A stretch of DNA of 64,000 bases from Salticus scenicus (taxonomy: Eukaryota; Arthropoda; Arachnida; Araneae; Salticidae), in the NCBI GenBank assembly GCA_963930645.1, contig OZ005654.1, positions 269,926,282-269,990,281 of the forward strand. The letters are read 5' to 3'. The position numbers and the translations under genes were made by a program. The notes under the pieces are model-generated. The model was not told the origin of the DNA and made no database searches. It saw nothing but the letters and a program-made list of their open reading frames with translations. Of this stretch, positions 32,295-43,443 are shown piece after piece (the first letter of the stretch is position 1; every line of letters starts with the position of its first letter).

Positions 32295-33379
32295 TATTGT
32301 AAAATAGTGGTTGTTATTGTGATTGTAAAATAAATTTATTTGAAAATGGCAAAATAATATATAACTATAAAATTAAGGTATCTGTTTTAATTGATTAACT
32401 ATTGAAGCAATCATTTGCACTCAAAATTCAAGTTCTTTATCTTCCTTGTGGCATAAGCCAAAATGTACATGGATACTACTATTTTTTTTTTTTAATTGAG
32501 AATACAAATCCTAATAAAGTTTCATACCTTAAATCTTCATCTGCAAAAAAAAAAAAAAAAAAGAATACTTGCAACAATAAAAAAAGGACTAGAAACTCTT
32601 GATTCTTGACTTCATTTCTTGAAACCTCAATTAGGGCAAACACCGGTCAGCATAACTTTCTGTTCTGTATTACATACTGGCATAACAATGAATTAAGCTA
32701 AATAAAGCTATTTACTGAATACAAATAAACTGTTTAGAAAACAATTATATTATATTGTGAGAATTTTTTAGTTAGAATCAGTTAAATTAAAAAATATCAA
32801 GTTATTGAAGAAATATACATTTTTTTAGCTATTAAGAAAAAGCAACTTTCTTATATCAATGAAATCTCCAGAACTGAACTAATTTTCGAACTCGCCACCG
32901 ACGATCGTTTTTGAGACATGCCCTTGCGTTAAATTGATTGGATGAAAGGAGGAGCCACATAGGTCTGATGCTATGTCACAAGATTTGTGGCCAATCGGGA
33001 ACGCTGTGAGTGTGGTTTATAGCGATGATGTAATTTAAATAATACCTGTACCTTAGGGGGGTGGAGAAAAAAGAACAATTAAGTTTTAGAAAATAAATCT
33101 GAGAAGAAAAATTTGCAATTTACAGGGCACATGTGAATAAAATAAAATATTGAAATATGAGTTATGATGATTTTATAATTAACATAAAAATTATCAAACA
33201 AATAAAATGCAATTTTCTGATATAAAGTCTTTTAATTTGTGAAAATATTTTTAGACATATTATTTTATTGATATTCTGTTTTATAATACATATATTCTGT
33301 TTTATATTTATTCTATTTTATAATATATATAATAATTTAAAATGTGACCTGCCTGTTTACTAACACTTCTTCTGAATAG

Positions 33380-33535
33380 CTTTATTTTATTTGGGTGACA
33401 AGGAGCCAGAAGCAATTTGAATGGATGGTAGATATTATTCAAGAAGTAGAAGAAAATGATAAACAAAAACTGGTTGATGTCCATATCTTCATTACTCAAT
33501 TTTATCAAAAATTTGATCTGCGTACTACAATGTTG
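33380..33535 (+). CDS. Duox: Duox exon, dehydrogenase domain middle part
   Basis: 52 codons, AG at 33378-33379 and GT at 33536, phase 0 both ends. It encodes LYFIWVTRSQKQFEWMVDII, then EVEENDKQ and VHIFITQFYQKFDLRTTML. All are hallmark Duox/NOX segments lining the NADPH site. The donor is followed by a long T tract and AAT repeat. Confidence 0.96.
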
Positions 33536-33544
33536 GTATGTTTT

Positions 33545-33583
<39 letters not shown>

Positions 33584-34327
33584 AGAAAATAATAATAATA
33601 ATTCCTAAATATTATGTATTTTGTTAAATAAATAAATTAAATTAAAAATTTTGTCCAGAACAAAAATTAATTTTGGATGAGAGTTTTTTTTTTTTTTTTT
33701 TTTTCTATTTTACAGCAAGTTGCAAAACTTTTCTGCTTTGTTCAAGATGGTCTATCACAATATCATAAAATGGTGATGCTTTTTATCTATCTGAAAGAAA
33801 TAATCCTTTCATCCTGATAATTTTTTTTTTATATATAAATTGGTACTATGTTTATAAAAATGCTTCAAAAATCTGACAAAAAATAAACTTAAAAACTTAT
33901 GTTGGCATATATCGAAATTAATTTGGTATGGTTATAAAATTGTCATTCGTCCATTGGCTATAAATTTCTCTAAGATTGTGTCAAAATACAGAATTTTCAT
34001 TCATTTGATGTAACTAGTCTATAAATAAATATATATATTAGGATAAAAAGAGCTAAGAATTAAATTTGTAATTTTATATTTTAAATTATTATTTTCATAT
34101 TTTAAGGTATTTTCATATTTTAAATTAATATTGTAAAATGAATTAAAGGAAATCTCATAAGGTCATAAGTTACTTTTAAATAATAGAAATTCATAATCGC
34201 GTCATTCGAAAATGATGAGTGTAAAAAAATCTGGTAAAATAAATTGGAATAAACCTGTCAAATTAAGTTTAATGATGTTTAGAGATGAGATTTAAGATTT
34301 AGAAAGATAAATGGGTAATAATTGATG

Positions 34328-36038
34328 AGTAATGGCATAATTTTTTTCATAATTACGTAAGTTTCTAGAATGATATGCTACTGGATGTAAATTGCCATTC
34401 TCATCTGCCTGCTTAACAACACATCCCACACCATGACTCGAGGCATCAACAAATAAATGACAGGGACTTTTGGGATCATAGAGTCTTAAAATGGGTTTAC
34501 TTATTAGAGCTTTTTTTAATTTTTGGAAGGAATTTTCGCATTTTTGGTCCCAAACATAGGGGACATTTTTCTTTAGCAAATTATTTAATGGAGCCCTAGT
34601 TTTTGCATATTTTGGAATAAATCTAGCATAGACATTTACGGATTCCAAAACTCTCTAATTCCTTGACATTTTTTGGCGGTTTCAAATTTTTTATGACCTC
34701 AATATTGGGATTATCAGGCGTAATAAGTCCATTAGTAATTTCATATCCTAGAAAATTAATTTTTGTTTTGGCAAAATTACATTTTGATAATTTTAATTTT
34801 AAGTTTTCTTTAACACAGATTTCAAAAAGTTGCTCTAAGTGCTTGAAATGTTCTTCTTCTGACTGTGAAAATACAATAATATCATCAAAATAATTACATG
34901 CAAAATCTATTTTGTATTTATTTAAGATTCTTCTAATTGTTCGATTGAAGATAGCGGGGGCATTTTTGAGGCCAAAGGGTAGGTATTTCCATTCATATAA
35001 TCCAAAAGTTGTAGCAAAGGCCAATTTTTCAGTATCTCTTGGGTGGATAGGAATGTGCCAATATCCACTTGCCAAGTCGAGGGTGGAAAAGAATTTTGCT
35101 TTAGCTAATTTATCTAATAAAGTATCTATTCGGGGAAGTGGTTCAGCATCGGTTTTTGTTATCGAATTAAGTTTACGGAAGTCAACACATAAACAACTCT
35201 TTTTTCCTTCTTCCTTCTTATACACCAGGGTTACAGGTGCCGAATAAGGGGAACAACTTTCTTTTATTATACCTGCCTGTAATAAATTTTGAATTTGGGT
35301 TTTAATTTCTTCTTCTTCCTTAGGGGAAGTTCTATATGCTCTGAGTGAAATAGGTAAATCAGAATTTAAATAAATTCTCTGGGGTTCCATACGAATTCTT
35401 CCAATGTCATATTTTGATTTAGCAAAAATTTTGACATATTTTGATAATAAAGTAGGAAGTTTTCCTTCTCTAGCAGACTGAGGAGTTACGTGATTTTCTT
35501 CAGTGGCAGGAGTGTACTCTATTTTCTCTACCCTATTATTTGATTGAACATTAACATTTTCACTTCTAATTGTATTTTCACTTTCAGGAATTAAATGTAA
35601 GGTTTGAGAGCAACTTGGTATATTTTTTAACAATGGTAGAATATTGTTATTTTGTGTTACACATTTTTTAGCACAATCAAAAGTTAATTCAAATAGTCCA
35701 CAATGATCTAAGCTAAGGAGAGCATATGGTAAGTTATTATTCAAAATAAACATATCAATATTTTTTCTAATATTACCTATTTGTAATAACAGGGAACATT
35801 TTTTGGTAATCTTCAACATTCCTTGTGTTTGTACAACATTTATTGGCGAGATATTTTGTGTGGGAAGTCGATATTTCTGAACAAAATGTTGAGGAAGAAT
35901 ACTTAAACTGCTGCCTGTGTTGAAAATTAAAGGAATAGGATTAGAGTACGAGTTTGGGTTTTTAACACTTTGACTTGATTGCTGATTCTTTCTTTGGGTA
36001 CCCTTATTTTGAATTATGCGACCGGTCGTGGCAAACTG
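34328..36038 (-). pseudogene. pol: Gypsy Pol fragment, frameshifted and truncated
   Basis: Open on the minus strand from just after the gag TGA (36039-36041) to about 34640. A one-base difference relative to the intact copy then shifts the frame at the RT/RNase H connection; similarity resumes in another frame to about 34328. The RT YFDD box is intact. The protease motif reads FNTGSS, so the catalytic aspartate is lost. RNase H ends after the NYEKNYAIT block; integrase is missing. Confidence 0.9.
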
Positions 36039-37057
36039 TCAATATGTGTTATTTACACCTTCTGTCGTACTGTTTCCTACTGTGGACTCTTCTGTGGTAT
36101 GAGTCGGTTGTTCCTGCTTGAAAGGGCATTCTCTATGCCAATGAAACGCGTTAGGGATGTTAATTTTAGTACAATATTTACATGGAAAAGGAGGTAAAGG
36201 TCCTTGAAAATGTAGTCGTGCATTTGCGTTTGACTGCTGGGGTCTAGGCCCTCGTAAATTGGGTCGGTTATCATGAGTCCTAGTGGGTTGATTTTGATTA
36301 GAGTATCCAGTATGGGGTCTATTTATCGATAACTCCAAGGTTGTGGACGGGGATTGTATTGCACAGGGGCCCTATTGAAGACTTGAGAGTAGTTATATTT
36401 TGGATACTGATCAGGCAACTTAGGTGGGAGGGGGTCAGCTAATTTTCCTGATAGTTGCAATTTATCTAAGCGATGAACCAAATCCCTCCATTCATTTAGG
36501 CTTTTCGGGGAATTAACCACCACAAGTTGTTTTAATGTTAATGGCAATCCGTCTGTTAATCCGTCCAACAGGAATTTAGGTTCTAGACCTAAAGCTCGTC
36601 CCACTTGAAGTTTCTTGTGGTAGTAATCTATAACATTGACACCCTGTTTGAATACAATACTTGAAAAATCATTTAAAGAGGTCTCTCCAGGTGTAGTAAA
36701 TTGTTCATTAAAAATTTCTACTACTTCTTCCCAGTGCATCATATTTAAGCTATTATTAACATAAACTGTTAGGGCTCTCCCTTTTAAAAACCTTTGTATG
36801 TTCCTAACCTTCCAAATTGCGTCTTTTCCATTCTCCTGACACCACGCGTCAAAATACGGCAACCACGCCGTCCATAACATTCCATTTTCAGGGCAAAATT
36901 CAATAAGCACATTTTCCTCTTTTACCGGTGTGTTTGTAGAAGAGGAAGAGTTATTTAATTCACTTAAATTACCCTGCTCCGTCTCTGAAATGGCACCTAA
37001 ATTATCTCCACCTGTATTCTCAGGGACCACTGGATCTTCGGGTGGGTCCTTGGCCAT
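36039..37057 (-). pseudogene. gag: Gypsy Gag, one frameshift
   Basis: ATG at 37055-37057 (MAKDPPEDP) runs to a stop near 36323. Similarity to the intact copy's basic linker and zinc knuckle (CKYC...HWHREC) continues in a shifted frame to the TGA at 36039-36041. The capsid core and the CX2CX9HX4C knuckle match the intact element; the acidic, Ser/Thr/Asn-rich N-terminus does not. The same TGA-CAG-TTT context separates it from pol. Confidence 0.88.
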
Positions 37058-38180
37058 CTTAACTTCTATTTTTTAACTTCAAATTTTTTTTTTTTTTTTT
37101 TCAAGAAATTCGACCTTTATGAAATATATTCAAGTTTCAAATAAAAATAAAAATTTAGAAAATAATACAACTTTGTGAAAATATCAATTTTTAAATTAAT
37201 TATGCAGAACATTAAGAACAAAAACTAATTTAGATAACCCTTAAATATAATAATATTCAAATTTAAAATAAAAATTCAAAAAATAACAACTTTGAGAAAA
37301 TATCAGTTTTTAAAAATAATTATGCAGACATTAACAACCACCACTAATTTAGATAACTCAAACATAATAATATGCAAATTTCAAATAAAAATAAAACTTC
37401 AGAAAATAATACACTTTAACTTTGAAAATATCAAAAAAATTTTTAAATACTTATGCAGAAAATGAACAATCAAAAATAATTTATATACTCCTTAAATATA
37501 ATAAAAATTCATTATTAAATATGGGAGAACTGCAAAAATACTCATTTTTAATATAGTAATTAACACACATTAAGTTCCTTTTTATCTTAAAATAAATAAA
37601 TAATTTACTCACTTCAGTGCCAGGAATAAAAAAGAAAAATAAATAAAAAAATTTCTACTTCCACTCTGGCTTTAATCATTCTCAATCCATTGAATGAGGC
37701 CAATGACCTTGATGAAATAACACAATTGATAAGGAAGAACACCACATTAGTAGCCAAAGCACTTGACCTTGATTCCACACTCTTGATAATGACAGAACAC
37801 ATTATGAATGCAGAGAGATCCACACAATTTGACCCACTTTATTTGAGAGGAGATTAATTCTCTTTTGAATGAAAGATAGTAGGAAAGCTCTTTTTGACTG
37901 ATTAAATGAATGAATATCTTCTCCTTTATTTTCTAAGGATATTTTTCTTTTGAGAAGGCTGCCTTTATTGATATAGATTTAATTTAATATTTTCTTTCCT
38001 TCTGCAGATTTAGTTTATTGTTTTCTTTCTATTGAAAAGGTTTGCTTTTATTGATATAGATTTAGTTTAATGTTTCCTCGAGAGGGGTCAAGATCAAACA
38101 TAATTAATTTTCTTGCAGCCATAACTTGAGTACCATTATTTACTTTGTAGCAGGTGTTCATGCCTGTCGACTTATTTTAA
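37058..38180 (-). other. Leader of truncated Gypsy copy
   Basis: AT-rich non-coding leader between the LTR and gag. Several diverged repeats of about 120 bp occur at 37130-37480 (sharing TTCAAATAAAAATAAAA and TTATGCAGA). No gene is recognised. Confidence 0.6.
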
Positions 38181-38792
38181 TGTGACGAATTCCCTTACTT
38201 GAATCACATAATAGCTATGAAGGAAAGAGGCTGGCACTCAGTAAATACTCTGGATGAAACCACAGATATTTATTAATCCATCTGGAACATATAAGGTACA
38301 GTCCATGATTGTGAGTTGAGCAAATGGATGGAGTGCAGTGCAGCCGAATGCGATAACGTGACCCCTCTCGGGCCGTTATTTGACGTAAGTTTACTAAGCA
38401 AGAGCACACCAGAAGAGAGAGCTCCTCTACACGTGTTTTCCCTTAAATACTGGCATTTTTGGGGGGAACTCACACCACTCCTTCCTATGCTTATTGGATA
38501 TTAACTTAATGATTGACAGATTAGCTGAGGTCCAGATAACTGGGATTAATTACTATGCAGCTCCAAACCACAAAAAGCTGCAGGTTGCACTTATTCATCA
38601 CTTTCTTGTCTTAAAGTTGGTTCTCTTTTATGACTTTTGCGTTATGCTCACGCATTGTACTAAAACTTACTTTACAGGGGAAACTTTAGAATTAATTTTA
38701 AGTTAAGACTTTCTAATGGGATTTTCTTTAAATTATTGCTCACTATTAATTTAAAATAATAATTTAAAAACTTACCTCTCTTTATCCTTTCA
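38181..38792 (-). repeat. 5' LTR of truncated Gypsy copy
   Basis: On the minus strand it starts TGAAAGGATAAA (38792 downward), the same first 12 bases as the intact element's LTR. It probably ends GTCACA at 38181. An AATAAA lies mid-way on the minus strand near 38275. The downstream limit is inferred by analogy to the GTTACA end of the other copy; no second LTR exists to confirm it. Confidence 0.6.
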
Positions 38793-39197
38793 TATATATA
38801 TATTATATTTAAATGTACATAAAAACCTCCAATTCTTCACCTTAAAATATGAAGTTTTGTTCCTTAATTTGTTCCCTAATTTACTGCATTAATTTCTTAA
38901 AATTTCTTATGCTTCTTTCAATACAATGCATGGCAATATAGCTTTCAGTCTCAATTTTTTATTTTTCATTATTTTATAAAATATATTCTGTAAATACTAA
39001 CATGTTTTTTTTTTTTTTTTTTTTTTTTTTTTGACAACTTGTTCTTATAAAAGTTGAAATTTTATTATATTATGGTAATATTTTTTTTAATTGAAAATAA
39101 TAATTTTGTTACTTTCGATATCTTATAAAAATAAAAATGATGAATTTCATTCATTACATGAATATTTATTTTCTTAAAAATCTATATGGAATTAAAA

Positions 39198-39232
<35 letters not shown>

Positions 39233-39476
39233 AAAATGACATCTAAATGTTTTTAATTGCAGACATATGTCTATTGAGCTTTATTATTTATCTTTTTTAA
39301 AGAAGGTAATTTAATTAATTCTAGTATCTAAAAGTATCAATTAAATTGTTTTGCTTTCTTATTATATTTATGTTATTAAGAAATTGATAAACAAATAAAT
39401 AGTGTAATTAACAACAGAAAATAGTTTATGCATTGAATTTTTTTTTTTTTTTTTTTTTTTTGTTTATTTGTTTCAG

Positions 39477-39605
39477 TATATATGTGAACGTCACTTTCAA
39501 AGAGTATGTGGTAAAAGCTTATTTACTGGCCTGCGTTCAAAAACACATTTTGGTCGACCAGACTTTGAAGTTTTCTTCAATTCTCTTAGACAAGAACATT
39601 CTGGC
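39477..39605 (+). CDS. Duox: Duox exon, dehydrogenase domain
   Basis: 43 codons, AG at 39475-39476 and GT at 39606, phase 0 on both ends. It encodes YICERHFQRVCGKSLFTGLR, then THFGRPDFEVFFNSLRQEH. GLRSxTHFGRPDF is a signature stretch of Duox/NOX dehydrogenase domains. It is preceded by a long T tract serving as polypyrimidine tract. Confidence 0.96.
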
Positions 39606-40397
39606 GTAAGAAATGGATCTTTTATTAATCAGTATCTTTTATTTTTAGTGTGCTTCTCTATTAATTTCATGCAATGGGAAGTATTCTCCAAACCAAATAA
39701 TTAAAAAGTTCTTCAAATCCATACTTATGGATTTTGTTAATCAAATTATCTCACTGTACATGCTTTATAAAAGTTTTATCAAAAGTACTAAAATCTTTTT
39801 GTCTGATGATAGATAAATCATACAGACACATTAAATTTCCCTCTTCCATTAATAGATAACAAAATCTCAGAATTTTCTGTAGTAAATAGCATTTATATGA
39901 TTCTTTTTTTTTTTAATTGCATTTATTAATTTAAACATAATTAAGCACTTATAAAATGATTGATTAGGTAATTTCTCTATAATAAGGAAAAGATTACTTG
40001 TAGCTATCAGAGGGAAAAAAATATATAAATGAAAGAATATAAAAAATAATTGTTTTAATTAAAATGTCTTCTCTAATTTCTTTACTTGCCCCTGTATTAC
40101 CTTGTAATAAATTGTTTTTTTTTTTCTTTTTTTTTTTGATACATAAAAATTAATCTGGTAAAAAAATTCTTTTGGTAGTTCCAGAATCGATCATATATCA
40201 AACAGAATCCTGAATTACCATTAAAAACCAATACTCCTCTTTATTTATTTATTTTTTAATGTCTGGCAGCTATCAGCAAAAATTATCAAACAGAACTATG
40301 ACCCACAAAGTGACAGAACAGTTTTTTGTATAGTTTCCACCAAAATCTGAGTAAACCTAGAGTCCTGGCTTTTTGTACTTTGCCTAGTAGTTTTCAA

Positions 40398-40429
<32 letters not shown>

Positions 40430-40620
40430 TCTCCATCCAAATGTTTGATATAAGTCCAGTTTTTCACTCAGCCACAATATTACTACATATATTGGATTTT
40501 TTGCTTTATGGTAATGCTAATTTTTTTTTTTTAACTGAATTGAATTTAAGAGCTTTTTATTTGGAACTTGTGAGTGCAAGGAAATACTATCATATATTTA
40601 TATGCTAAAAGTTGATCTAA

Positions 40621-41560
40621 CTAGTTGACATTGGTGGACTCTGCTCAGTTCCCCATCACATGTATGTTCTCAAATTTCTAATGCAGGACATATTATATTC
40701 ATGTTAAAAGAAAGGAATTTGATCAAACGCTTGACACTAATAGAATGAAATCCCTGTTTAATAGGCTACCCACCATTCAGTTCGATATATTTATCTTATT
40801 CTAATCTATTAACTTATTTTATTGGGGTCAGTTTCGTAGTTTAGTTTCCATGCTACTATTTCTAATGCAACAGTCCACAGTCCCCAAAATGCATATTTAT
40901 ATGGAATTTTGCTATGTTGATAAAATCTTACATTTTGAATAACTTACAAAATTTTTCTATTGGAATATTTGTAGTCAATGATGTTCAAACAAGTATCATA
41001 AATGTTATTTTGAAGTTGTCTGATATATTTATGATCCTCAAAAATGGTGTTTATGCTCAATTTTGTCCTATTCTGCCATGTTAAGTAAATCATAAATTCC
41101 AAATAACTTACGAAATTTTTAAATAAAAAAATTCATAGTCAGGGATGTTCATGCTAGTATCATGAATGATATTTTAAAAGAGTTCTGACATCTTTACGAT
41201 GAAAATATCCCTCAAAACTGACATTTATGTGAAATTTTGAAATTTCAGAAATTTGTAAATTTTGAATAATTTGCAAAGTAGCATGTTTATAGTTAATGAT
41301 GTTCGTCCTGCCATCAAAACTGATATTTTAAAGCTTAAAAATATTTCTTTTCATGCAAGTTTAAGTGAAAATTTGCCCTATTTATTCTCCCATGTTAAGA
41401 AAATTGTAAATTTCGAATAACCTCTGAAGTTTTTTAATTAGACTGTTGCAAATAAATAAGATTCTTACCAGTGTCATAAATAATATTTTAAAACTGGTCC
41501 GACCTCTCTACGATCATTTGTTCATGAGATATTGTGACACAGACTAACAAACTAACAGAA
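40621..41560 (-). repeat. Truncated inverted copy of the 8.7-10.1 kb repeat
   Basis: Read on the minus strand it matches the repeat at 8739-10062. It shares the end block with GGACTCTGCTCAGTTCCCC (seen here in plus at 40634), the AAATTTCTAATGCAGGACAT block and the diverged array units (GTCTGAC-type anchors spaced about 157-165 bp). It breaks off within the GTTAGT-rich header near 41560, so the other end is missing. Confidence 0.75.
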
Positions 41561-42146
41561 CACTTCAAGGTTTTTACTATGTTACATTAAATTTTGTGAA
41601 AATGTTTGTATTTTCTACAATAATATTCTTATCATGTTGAAGTTTTGTATTGAGAATATTATTTTGTTATATCTCTGTCTTAAAACTATATATGCATAAT
41701 TTTATGGCATAAATTGAAACATGAAATTAATATTTGGTAAACAATCTTAATAATAACATATAGAAAATTGTATTTAAATATTTAATCAATTATGTACAAA
41801 ATTTGTCTTTAAAAAACATAAAATAAGTTAGAGTGATAAAATTTTTCTTTAATATTATCCAATGCTAGTAATGAATTCTAATTTTTAAAGAACCCTGAGA
41901 AATGGTTAATAACTTTTGAATTAATCGTAGAAACATTGTAAAATATAACACTTTAGTTTATTGCAAGATATATTGGGTGAGCGTGAAAGCTCTACCCATT
42001 TTTGAATATGCAAATTTGCAATGGAATTGACGCCACACATGACATTTTAATGACGCAAATCGTCGGCCAATCAAACATGTGAATGCCTCGCATATAAATG
42101 CATCGTGTCTCACAAAGTTAATCATTCCAAAAAACAATATATATAT

Positions 42147-42317
42147 CAGTGGCGGATCCAGAACTTGACTTTTGGGGGGGGCTAAGATTTTTCAAAGTGT
42201 TATTCTAGACCAATGAAAAATTTACAATTGCAATATTCAATTGTGAATGTCAGTGTTTTTTTTTTTGGGGGGGGGGGCTTCAGCCCCCTAGCCCCCCCCC
42301 CCTTAAATCCGCCACTG
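42147..42317. mobile_element. hAT-like MITE nested in mariner
   Basis: The ends are CAGTGGCGGATCCAG and the inverse of TTAAATCCGCCACTG. An 8-bp ATATATAT flanks both sides (42139-42146 and 42318-42325), consistent with hAT target duplication, though in AT-repeat context. The 171-bp interior has G and C homopolymers (42174-42181, 42267-42300) and no coding capacity. It lies in the mariner 5' untranslated part, so it inserted after the mariner. Confidence 0.75.
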
Positions 42318-42345
42318 ATATATATATATATATCGGAGGGTGTAA

Positions 42346-43375
42346 CATGGAATGCGAAAAGGAGCATATAAGACATTGTTATACGAGTTCGATAAAAAGA
42401 GTATGACAGACGCAGCATGTCGCAATGTTTGTCAAGTTTATGGGGAGGATGGAATAGATGAAAGCATATGTCATCGATGGTTTCGTAAATTTATGGAAGG
42501 AGACAGAAGCTGCCAAGATCAGGCTAGGAGTGGACAACCATCACACATTGGAAACGACGATATTGACCAAGCTATAAGAAACAACCTGAACTCAACCGTG
42601 CAAGAATTAGCAGAGACCTTCAACATACAACGGATAATGGTCGAGAGACGGCTGGTTAAGTTGGATTTTACAAGAAAGTTGGATCGTTGTGTTCCACATA
42701 ACCTGACAGCTAATCAGTGGGATGACCAAATCACCACCTGTGTTTCTGTGCTTTCCCGGTACAAAAATAACCCATTCTTGACACAAATTGTGACAGGAGA
42801 TGAGAAGTGGGTTATGTACCATAACGTAAAGCGTCGTAGGACTGTATGTCGTCCTTCTGATCCGCCTGCATCGACTTCAAAAGCTGAACTTCATCCCAAG
42901 AAGGTGTTATTGAGTGTGTCTGTTTGGTGGGATGTGCAGGAAATAATTCACAGGGAGGTCCTGCCACTCAACCAAACCATCAATGCTACCTTCTACTGTC
43001 TACAGTTAGACAGGTTGCATTTAAATTTGATAGCAAAGCGGCCAGGTCTCATCAATCGTAGCAGTGTTATCCTTCATCACGATAATGCCAGGCCACATGC
43101 TGCTGTCATCACTCACCAAAAGTTACTGGGCTTTGGTTGGGAGGTATTACCCCACCCTCCCTATTCTCCTGACTTGGTACCAACTGACTATCACCTATTT
43201 CGTGCGTTGAACAATTTCTTCAGTCAGAAAATCTTTGATGATCTTGATGCTGTGAAAACTGCCATCCAAGACTTTTTTTTTCTCAAAACTGCCAGAATTT
43301 TACCTCCATGGGACTCATCTCCTACCAGAAAGACGGCAAGAGGTCATAGATAGCAATGGGGATTATGAACAATAA
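42346..43375 (+). pseudogene. mariner transposase, frameshifted at both ends
   Basis: The body is open from 42352 to 43353. The true N-terminus probably starts at ATG 42346 in another frame (MECEKEHIRHC), with a frameshift near 42374 before LLYEFDK. A second shift in the T8 run near 43271-43278 moves the C-terminus (FYLHGTHLLPERRQEVIDSNG) out of frame. Read through, the length is about 343 residues, normal for mariner. The catalytic DD34D triad is intact: TGDEKW (Asp codon 42799), HHDNARPH (43081) and PTDYHLF (43186). The HTH region (WFRKFMEGDRSCQDQARSGQ) is good; the usual WVPHEL motif reads CVPHNL. The two frame breaks argue against activity. Confidence 0.92.
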
Positions 43376-43443
43376 TAGGTATTGTTTATTTTCTCTTCTT
43401 TATGGGTAGTAAAAACGGGCACAACTTTTGCACTCACCCAATA

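Larger units (their letters stand above)
34328..38792 (-). mobile_element. 3'-truncated, mutated Gypsy relative (antisense)
   Basis: A second member of the 14.5-kb element's family, reversed. It keeps a 5' LTR (about 38181-38792), a leader, gag and the protease-RT part of pol, then stops inside RNase H near 34328, with unrelated sequence beyond. Gag and RT regions are very similar to the intact copy, but the Gag N-terminus, leader and most of the LTR differ, so it is another subfamily. At least two frameshifts (about 36325 in gag and about 34645 in pol) and a protease Asp-to-Asn change show it is dead. It lies in the Duox intron 33536-39476. Confidence 0.88.
41973..43441 (+). mobile_element. 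mariner transposon (Tc1/mariner), decayed, with nested insert
   Basis: TIRs TTGGGTGAGCGTGAAAGC at the left and the inverse of TTGGGTGAGTGCAAAAGT at the right, about 28 bp imperfect. TA duplications lie at 41971-41972 and 43442-43443. Total length is 1469 bp, or about 1290 bp without the nested 171-bp element and its 8-bp duplication, which is the usual mariner size. The transposase frame is plus strand and frameshifted. It is inserted in the Duox intron 39606-45237, sense to Duox. Confidence 0.93.
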
